Position numbers and translations under genes: made by a program
Part shown: positions 19,501-24,336 of the stretch, piece by piece
Layout of the letters: the number at the start of each line of letters is the position of its first letter
Numbering within the stretch: the first letter of the stretch is position 1
The notes under the pieces: model-generated
Databases searched by the model: none
Seen by the model: only the letters and a program-made list of their open reading frames with translations
Told to the model about the DNA's origin: nothing
Origin: an uncultured Bacteroidales bacterium
Lineage (GTDB): Bacteria > Bacteroidota > Bacteroidia > Bacteroidales > UBA932
Length of the DNA stretch: 24,336 bases
Assembly: GCA_945912085.1 (NCBI GenBank)
Contig: CAMEBJ010000002.1
Span: forward strand, 1-24,336
Direction: 5' to 3'

Positions 19501-20641
19501 AACCTATGATTCCAAGCCAGAGACAACCGTCAGGCATAGGAAATATACTGCGTACCGAATTGGTCCTGAGAGACTTCCTGATGTTTTCAAGGGCATCGGT
19601 CCTGAAGTCGGCATCGGGACTTTCCACCTTGAAGACCCCCCCGCAGAACATACTCAGCCAGATGTTCCCGTCGTCTGTCCTGAGGATAGAGCTTACCTCA
19701 TTGTAAGGCAGGTCGTGACCGGGTTCTCCCGGAGCGTAGTTGACGAAAGAGAGAGGATCCGAAATGTCTTCGAGAATGCTCAGGCCGCTTCTTGAAGCCA
19801 CCATCAGTCTCCCCTCGGAATCCTGTCCGATGTCGTAGATGACGTCATCCAGCAGGGAGCCGGCCTGCGGGGTGTGGGAATACACTGTGCAGGAAAGATT
19901 CCCTGGACCATGAGGAGGATCGATCCGGAGCAGCCCCTTTCCCCAAGTGCCGACCCAGAGGCGGCCTTTGAGATCCTTGTAGGCCACATTCGACCAGTAA
20001 AGAGGATCTTCTGAATATTTACGGAATGAGAATGTCTTCGTGTCATATCTGTAAAGCCCGTGCTCACAGCAGCACACCCAGAGATATCCCTCCGCATCCT
20101 CGCAGATTGAGGACACCCATTCAATGGGATTGCCATCCATCAGGATTGGGGTGAATTCACCTGTGGAAGCCTCGATGTGCCACAGTCCGGAACTTCCCCC
20201 TACCCACACATCCCTCCCGTTGGAGCAGCGAATGTCCGAGGCATTGAGCGTTCCCATCCGTGGGTCTGGTCCTGCAAAGGAAATCTGACCATTGTTCTTG
20301 TCCAGGGTGTAAACGCCTTTTTCCGACGCTATCCAGAGCTTGTTCCCCTCCGATTCGCAAACCACGTTTATGTGGCAGTCAAACTTCTCCCCATCCGATT
20401 CATTCATTCCAAACACCACCGTCGAAGACCCGTCATACCTGACAAGGCCGCTGTAGGTCGGAATCCAGACATATCCTTCACTGTCACTAAACAGCACCCT
20501 TACAGCATTGGTAGGCAAGAGCTTGGATGGAATACTCCGGAAAGAAAGAACCTCGGAGGAGAAGGCATTGATGCAAGACAGAACAGTCAGTGCCACAGTC
20601 AGCAGGGAACGCAGGAGATTCATTGCAGATATTCGTTTCAT
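16577..20641 (-). CDS. Hybrid two-component system sensor/regulator (HTCS) of the PUL
   Basis: A 1354-residue one-protein signalling system. Order of parts: signal sequence (1-29); a periplasmic double beta-propeller of about fourteen Reg_prop repeats (about 35-680; for example VWIPTYSGLVRYD, LWVGTWGKGLLRID, VWAGSAFDGLYLYD); a Y_Y_Y domain (about 716-785); one transmembrane helix (795-818); a histidine kinase with H-box His855 (THELMTPL), an N-box near 965 (NLLSNAAKYTP) and a G-box near 1024 (GTGIGLSLV); a receiver domain (1102-1215) with phospho-acceptor D1151 (SDVMMP) and K-P-F; and an AraC-type DNA-binding domain (about 1260-1352). All catalytic parts look intact. The H-box has Met where most histidine kinases have Arg (HELRTP). 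It presumably binds a glycan fragment in the periplasm and activates the SusC1 operon. It is co-directional with, and upstream of, that operon. Confidence 0.97.
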   Translation of the reverse strand: MKRISAMNLLRSLLTVALTVLSCINAFSSEVLSFRSIPSKLLPTNAVRVLFSDSEGYVWIPTYSGLVRYDGSSTVVFGMNESDGEKFDCHINVVCESEGNKLWIASEKGVYTLDKNNGQISFAGPDPRMGTLNASDIRCSNGRDVWVGGSSGLWHIEASTGEFTPILMDGNPIEWVSSICEDAEGYLWVCCCEHGLYRYDTKTFSFRKYSEDPLYWSNVAYKDLKGRLWVGTWGKGLLRIDPPHGPGNLSCTVYSHTPQAGSLLDDVIYDIGQDSEGRLMVASRSGLSILEDISDPLSFVNYAPGEPGHDLPYNEVSSILRTDDGNIWLSMFCGGVFKVESPDADFRTDALENIRKSLRTNSVRSIFPMPDGCLWLGIIGFGMVLYDPFDGSFLSYEKYPAFRDFPYTSAVDVISRRRSTSEICFGTYSQGLWLLDPSSRNAARRVVAEDYPEFAHLGVTAIAEDNASNLWIGTRKGVFVMTPGNKVFSIADYLPDAALDPLSDVIVTDLKSARDGSVWIATNYYGVYRLSPSDGSLVRWSLGESDNVSCLFVDPASNVWAGSAFDGLYLYDRKKGEFSQINNISALYNKGITGMSSDITSRLWVTTSDAAVSFTYSEGGGIGDVDYISLSDHDASMSFNASTLVNLPDGTVAAGSSKGIVYFPLRSQTPSSPVRENLCLTDFRLGETSLRSMSPKQRRKVCEKDINYADMVRIDHTVHSFSISFALLNKGAGKQDIYSYILEGYDRKEVIDAEGRHTASYENVPPGNYIFRLKTLGRDKTHERTLRIKVLRHPLLSFWAIMAYLLVSAALAYGIWRYTYDRIKARELVRLSRIEKQKAEELNHLKLQFYTNVTHELMTPLSIINASVESLTGGKWNPDLPKVLSVNTTRLTRLLQQMLEFRKVESGNLKLSVSRGNLTKFISSCVEAFSPLIAGKAQNLSFTSSPDQIEGWYDTDKVDKIVYNLLSNAAKYTPQGGDISVKVSSLADGMVMIDVVNTGDTMSEKTIKGLFKRFYEGDYRKHNTIGTGIGLSLVKDLVTLHKGEITVSSSPEQGNVFSVRLPISEEAYEGEEIGKDTSQDSCPVLNTATVVLERPEGLSNDYTILFVDDNQELCYLVKSMLAEHFNVLTARDGKEALEILETSNVSLVVSDVMMPQMDGLELCRTIKSRFEYCHIPVILLTAKSAEESQIEGWQAGTDGYVCKPFSMKLLYAQIVECLRKIERKGADFRKQIVLDVDNMEYTSMDETFLRRAIDCVNAHYKDCDFDLPEFVSSMGTSKTVLTEKLKALTGMSPGAFINNVRMTVAYKALTENKDDVRISDIAFSVGFNDPKYFSACFKKKYGMTPKAYLDSIRG

Positions 20642-20706
20642 AAGCAGAGGAAGCGTGTTTCTGTAAAAATATTCCGTTTTTGGTCGGCTAAGGTAGAAAA
20701 TTTTCC

Positions 20707-20736
20707 TAAATATATCCTTTTGTTCCGCGAGCCAAA
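20707..20736 (-). promoter_or_regulatory. Predicted HTCS promoter
   Basis: On the minus strand TTTG (20736-20733) is followed after 18 bp by TATATTTA (20714-20707), a one-mismatch version of the Bacteroides -7 box TAnnTTTG. It would give a leader of about 60 nt before the HTCS ATG at 20641. Read by eye; no start-site data. Confidence 0.4.
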
Positions 20737-20751
20737 TGGAAACACAGCATA

Positions 20752-20776
20752 ATTCAGTATTTTTGTCATTCTGAAT
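20752..20776. repeat. Inverted repeat around the sialidase-fusion promoter
   Basis: ATTCAG (20752-20757) and CTGAAT (20771-20776) are perfect 6-bp inverted arms around 13 bp that contain the whole predicted -7 box. The likely RNA start is at or near the second arm, so this would act as a DNA operator rather than an mRNA hairpin. Chance occurrence cannot be excluded. Confidence 0.35.
20758..20765 (+). promoter_or_regulatory. Predicted -7 box of the sialidase-fusion gene
   Basis: TATTTTTG is a perfect match to TAnnTTTG, ending 23 bp before the ATG at 20789. A matching -33 TTTG is not found at normal spacing; the nearest TTTG (20719-20722) is about 35 bp upstream, too far. The leader would be under 20 nt. 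Confidence 0.5.
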
Positions 20777-20788
20777 AATTCATCTCTT

Positions 20789-23700
20789 ATGAAACATATA
20801 AAACTGATAACCATCATCTTTCTCATCCTGTTCTCCCTCCTTTCCAAGGGAGAGGACAGAATCGGAGTACTTCAAATCAACGTCTGGCAGGAATGTACGT
20901 GCGTCCCGGGAGGATTGGACGCCCTTGTGGACAACATCATCGAAAGCAGGGCCGACGTGGTCTTTATGCAGGAAATAAGGAATTACGAAGGGCGGAGGTT
21001 CATTCCGCGACTGATTGAGGCTCTCGCCCTGAGGGGCGTGACATTCTACGGAGAGGACAGCACCTGTGACAGCGGAGTCATCAGCAGGTTCCCACTCGTG
21101 CAGGACGGAAGGAAATGGGAAGGCTGCGGGTCCGTCCAGAGAGTCAGAATCAATGCCGGAGGGCATCCGGTGGCACTATATTCAGCTCATCTGGACTATA
21201 AGAACTATGCCTGCTACTATCCGAGGGGGTACGACGGGAACACCTGGAAGAAGATACCTGCTCCCGAGACCTCCGTGGAAAGGATTCTGGAAATGAACCG
21301 GGCTTCCGGAAGGGACGACACCATCAGGGATTTCATCAGACTCAGCAGAGCCGACATCGACGAGGGCATCGACGTGATTCTGGCAGGGGATTTCAACGAG
21401 CCGTCGCATCTGGACTGGACTGAGCAGACAGCCTCCCTTTGGGACCACAATGGAGCAGTCATCCCTTGGGATTGCTCCACAATGCTTTACGAAGGCGGTT
21501 TTGAGGATTCCTTCCGGGTGGTGAATCCTGACCCTGTGTCCTCCCCGGGCTTCACCTTCCCGAGCGACAACTCCGACTGTAATCCTATGAAACTGACCTG
21601 GGCCCCTGAAAGCGACGAGAGGGACAGAATCGATTTCATCTATTACTACGGGGACGGGTCCCTCAAACCCGTGGACAGCAAGGTATTCGGACCTGCAGGT
21701 TCGATTGTCCGGGGGAAAAGGACCGTGGAGGAGAATCTTTCTGACATCATCCCCGTGACAGGCAAGTGGCCGACAGACCACAAGGCAGTCCTCACCACAT
21801 TCGAGTTCACCCCGGTGGCACGAATCTTCACTCCCTCCATCCCGACCATAGTGGACCGGGAGCACAACATCATCTGCGAAATCTGCCTGGAGTCGTTTTC
21901 CGGGAAGGACGTACTGGAGAGTGTCGGGGTCACCGTCTCGGGAATTGACCCATCGGCCATCCGGAATGCCAGGCTGATGTACACGGGAACCAGTTCTGCA
22001 ATATACTCCCGGACCACATCCTACATACTTAAGGACCAGTTCCGCAGAATCGGCGCGGGGCAGGACACCTGGAGACATCCTGCCTTTGCTGTTCAGACAG
22101 CATCCTGCAAGGCGGGGAAAGACGGGAGAATCGTCCTGAAACCGGGGAAAAGCCTTGTCAGGGACAGAAATTATTTTTACCTGAGTCTTGAGGTGGACTC
22201 GCGGAAAGTGGACCTGAGCGGGACTTTCGGGGTGACAGTGGAGTCCGTGGAACTCAGATGCCCGGTGCAGGACGGGAGCGGCTCTTTACTTCGTCAGGCC
22301 AGAATCGTATCCGAAGGTTCCCTTGAGGGTCACCGGTTCGGAATCGCACTGCGCAACCACAAGGATGACAATGTCTTCTCCTACAGAATCCCCGGACTGG
22401 TCACCACTCCGAAAGGGACATTGATTGCAGTGTACGACATCAGGCACACCTCCGGGAACGACCTTCAGGACAACATTGACGTTGGTGCCAGCCGGAGTAC
22501 CGACGGGGGACGGACCTGGGAGAAGATGCGCACAATCATCGATATGGGTGAATGGGGAGGACTTCCGCAGGGACAGAACGGTTGCGGAGATCCTTCAGTG
22601 CTTGTGGACAGCAACACAGGAACGATTTTCGTCTGCGCTCTGTGGACGCACGGCCTTGGCAACAGGCACGCATTCTCATTTGCCTCAGAAGGCTACGATC
22701 CGATTTCGACCGGACAGATGGTTCTGGTGAAAAGCACCGACGACGGAAAGACCTGGAGCAAGCCTGTCAACATCACCCGTCAGGTAAAGCGTCCTGATTG
22801 GAGGATGACCCTCCAGGGGCCGGGACGGGGAATCACGATGCAGGACGGGACTCTGGTTTTCCCGATGCAGTGCCTTGACAGCAAAGGGATTCCAAGTTCA
22901 GGAATAATGTACAGCAAAGACGGGGGCGAAACCTGGCACTGCCACTCCAGAGCCTGTGAACGCACCACCGAGGCCCAGGTCGCCGAGATTGCACCGGGAG
23001 TACTGATGCTGAACTGCAGGAACGACCGTCGTCAGGGCAGGGTCGTCTGCGTGACTGATGACCTGGGGAAAACCTGGAAGACCCACCCTTCATCAGGAAG
23101 CCTCGTGGAACCCGTCTGTATGGCGGGGCTGCTGAATATTCCGGCTTCCGAAAACATCTACGGAAGGGATATCCTCCTGTTCTCAAATCCGGTTTCCGCC
23201 CCTGGAAAAGGCAGGAACAACATCTGCATAAAGGCGAGCCTCGATGCCGGGATGACCTGGAATCCGCTTGACTGTCTGCTCCTGGACCAGGAGGAAGGCT
23301 GGGGATATTCCTGCCTCACCTCCATCGGGAATGACAAGGTGGGAATCCTCTATGAAGGCAGCACCTCGCACCTTGTCTTCCAGCAGGTCAGGCTGAGTGA
23401 CATTGTGAAAAGCATTCCCGCTCCCTCAGGGCTGTCCGTCGGGGAAATCTACTCCGACGATATGATTTTCCAGAGGGACGTACCTCTTGAAATTTCAGGA
23501 AGGACTGCACCGGGGCTTGAAGTGAAGGTCACCCTGGGGTCATCGACAAGGAAATGCCGTTCGGCACAGGATGGAACATGGAGGGTCCGTATGCCGGCAC
23601 TCAAGGCCGGGACAGGAATACCGTTCACCGTGACTGACGGACGGGACACCCTGAGTTTCAGCAATGTGGCAGCCGGAGAGGTCTGGCTCTGCTCAGGGCA

Positions 23701-24336
23701 GTCGAATATGGCTTTTGAGTTGAAGGGAGCCGACACCTTCAGCAAGGAAGGACTGGATGACCCGATGCTGAGGTTCTACGACATGAAAAGCCATCTGAAA
23801 ACCTGGGGGCTGGTCTGGAGCGAAGAGGATGCGGGGAAGGTTGCACAGGGAAAGTATTACGGCAGGACACGATGGAGCTGCTCGTCTGAGAAGACTGCCA
23901 GGGAATTTTCAGCAGTGGGATATTACTTTGGCAAAATGCTCAGGGATAGTCTGAATGTACCTGTGGGGCTGATCTGCAATGCCGTCGGCGGGACGACCAC
24001 CGAGTCATTCATCAGCCGCAGTGCTCTGGAGAAGGTTCTTCCGGGATTCTGTGACGGATGGTTTGAGGATGAATCCGTGATGGAATGGGCAAAGGAAAGA
24101 GCCCGGGAGAATATGTCAGCCTTCAAAGGAGGGTATATACAGCATCCTTTTATGCCGGCATATCTCTTTGAAAACGGCATCCGTCCACTGGAGAGATTTC
24201 CAATCAAAGGGGCAATCTGGTACCAGGGAGAGTCGAACGCGGAGAACATCCCGCAGCACGAAATCCTTTTCAGGACCCTTGTGGACTGCTGGAGGCAGAC
24301 CTGGGATAATCCCGACCTGCCTTTCTACTTCGTCCA
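20789..24336 (+). CDS. Secreted fusion: EEP phosphoesterase - GH33 sialidase - sialate O-acetylesterase (C-terminus cut by window edge)
   Basis: One frame without a stop for 1182 codons; the end lies outside the window. A signal peptide (1-20, no lipobox) sends it to the periplasm or outside. Residues about 22-340 are an endonuclease/exonuclease/phosphatase fold with its key residues: E62 (MQE), D201/N203 (GDFN), D279-x-x-D282 (DRIDF), D330/H331 (TDH). Residues about 345-510 look like the sialidase N-terminal accessory domain. Residues 515-875 are a GH33 sialidase: YRIP (532-535), five Asp-boxes (570-577, 649-656, 709-716, 756-763, 817-824) and GYSC with Tyr840, the likely nucleophile. From about 885 begins a sialate O-acetylesterase: GQSN with catalytic Ser972, an N-A-V-G-G-T block near 1065, and WYQGESN (1144-1150); its C-terminal Asp-x-x-His lies beyond the window. 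It would release and de-acetylate sialic acids; the EEP substrate is unknown. Confidence 0.93.
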   Translation, partial: MKHIKLITIIFLILFSLLSKGEDRIGVLQINVWQECTCVPGGLDALVDNIIESRADVVFMQEIRNYEGRRFIPRLIEALALRGVTFYGEDSTCDSGVISRFPLVQDGRKWEGCGSVQRVRINAGGHPVALYSAHLDYKNYACYYPRGYDGNTWKKIPAPETSVERILEMNRASGRDDTIRDFIRLSRADIDEGIDVILAGDFNEPSHLDWTEQTASLWDHNGAVIPWDCSTMLYEGGFEDSFRVVNPDPVSSPGFTFPSDNSDCNPMKLTWAPESDERDRIDFIYYYGDGSLKPVDSKVFGPAGSIVRGKRTVEENLSDIIPVTGKWPTDHKAVLTTFEFTPVARIFTPSIPTIVDREHNIICEICLESFSGKDVLESVGVTVSGIDPSAIRNARLMYTGTSSAIYSRTTSYILKDQFRRIGAGQDTWRHPAFAVQTASCKAGKDGRIVLKPGKSLVRDRNYFYLSLEVDSRKVDLSGTFGVTVESVELRCPVQDGSGSLLRQARIVSEGSLEGHRFGIALRNHKDDNVFSYRIPGLVTTPKGTLIAVYDIRHTSGNDLQDNIDVGASRSTDGGRTWEKMRTIIDMGEWGGLPQGQNGCGDPSVLVDSNTGTIFVCALWTHGLGNRHAFSFASEGYDPISTGQMVLVKSTDDGKTWSKPVNITRQVKRPDWRMTLQGPGRGITMQDGTLVFPMQCLDSKGIPSSGIMYSKDGGETWHCHSRACERTTEAQVAEIAPGVLMLNCRNDRRQGRVVCVTDDLGKTWKTHPSSGSLVEPVCMAGLLNIPASENIYGRDILLFSNPVSAPGKGRNNICIKASLDAGMTWNPLDCLLLDQEEGWGYSCLTSIGNDKVGILYEGSTSHLVFQQVRLSDIVKSIPAPSGLSVGEIYSDDMIFQRDVPLEISGRTAPGLEVKVTLGSSTRKCRSAQDGTWRVRMPALKAGTGIPFTVTDGRDTLSFSNVAAGEVWLCSGQSNMAFELKGADTFSKEGLDDPMLRFYDMKSHLKTWGLVWSEEDAGKVAQGKYYGRTRWSCSSEKTAREFSAVGYYFGKMLRDSLNVPVGLICNAVGGTTTESFISRSALEKVLPGFCDGWFEDESVMEWAKERARENMSAFKGGYIQHPFMPAYLFENGIRPLERFPIKGAIWYQGESNAENIPQHEILFRTLVDCWRQTWDNPDLPFYFV

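Larger units (their letters stand above)
20642..20788. other. Divergent intergenic region between HTCS and sialidase fusion genes
   Basis: 147 bp separate the two start codons. The region is more A/T-rich than the flanking genes and holds putative promoters for both directions plus one inverted repeat, listed separately. No small ORF, RNA gene or terminator is evident. Confidence 0.8.

Noticed and set aside
21182..22078. A 298-codon minus-strand open frame against the EEP/sialidase fusion
   Set aside because: The plus-strand frame carries all EEP motifs; the reverse frame shows low-complexity His/Gly/Val-rich text without motifs.
20789..24336. Treating the EEP, sialidase and esterase parts as three separate genes
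   Set aside because: All motifs are in one frame, no stop codon occurs between them, and there is no spacer or internal signal peptide at the joins.

Overview
The window is part of a polysaccharide utilisation locus (PUL) from a Bacteroidota genome, most likely a gut Bacteroidales. The evidence is two SusC/SusD pairs, a hybrid two-component system (HTCS) regulator, several SPII lipoproteins, -7 boxes of the Bacteroides type (TAnnTTTG) and A/T-rich rather than strong Shine-Dalgarno start regions. I cannot name a genus. No RNA genes, CRISPR arrays or insertion sequences were seen, and coding density is very high.

Layout. From about 20.6 kb leftwards, everything is on the minus strand: an HTCS sensor/regulator, then a long tightly packed operon of SusC1, SusD1, SusC2 (short, lacking the usual N-terminal module), SusD2, a cysteine-rich surface-glycan-binding-type lipoprotein with a NAGPA-like C-terminus, a lipoprotein right-handed beta-helix hydrolase, a GH20 beta-hexosaminidase, and a second beta-helix hydrolase that runs off the left edge. 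Gaps between operon genes are 42 bp or less, and two junctions overlap. A perfect -7 box lies just before SusC1.

Divergently, on the plus strand from 20789 to beyond the right edge, one uninterrupted frame of at least 1182 codons encodes a secreted three-enzyme fusion: an endonuclease/exonuclease/phosphatase (EEP) phosphoesterase, a GH33 sialidase with its N-terminal accessory domain, and a sialate O-acetylesterase. The 147 bp between it and the HTCS gene holds putative promoters for both directions.

How the parts work together (inference). The HTCS senses a periplasmic glycan fragment and turns on the SusC1-led operon. The sialidase/O-acetylesterase fusion removes O-acetylated sialic acid caps, GH20 removes beta-linked GlcNAc/GalNAc, and the two beta-helix enzymes cut an unidentified linkage. 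The target is therefore probably a sialylated host-type glycan. Two separate phosphodiester-related folds (EEP and a NAGPA-like domain) in one locus raise the possibility that the glycan is phosphorylated or phosphodiester-linked. The most unusual elements are the three-enzyme fusion, the NAGPA-like lipoprotein, the duplicated beta-helix enzymes whose GH28-type histidine position is replaced, and the trimmed second SusC.
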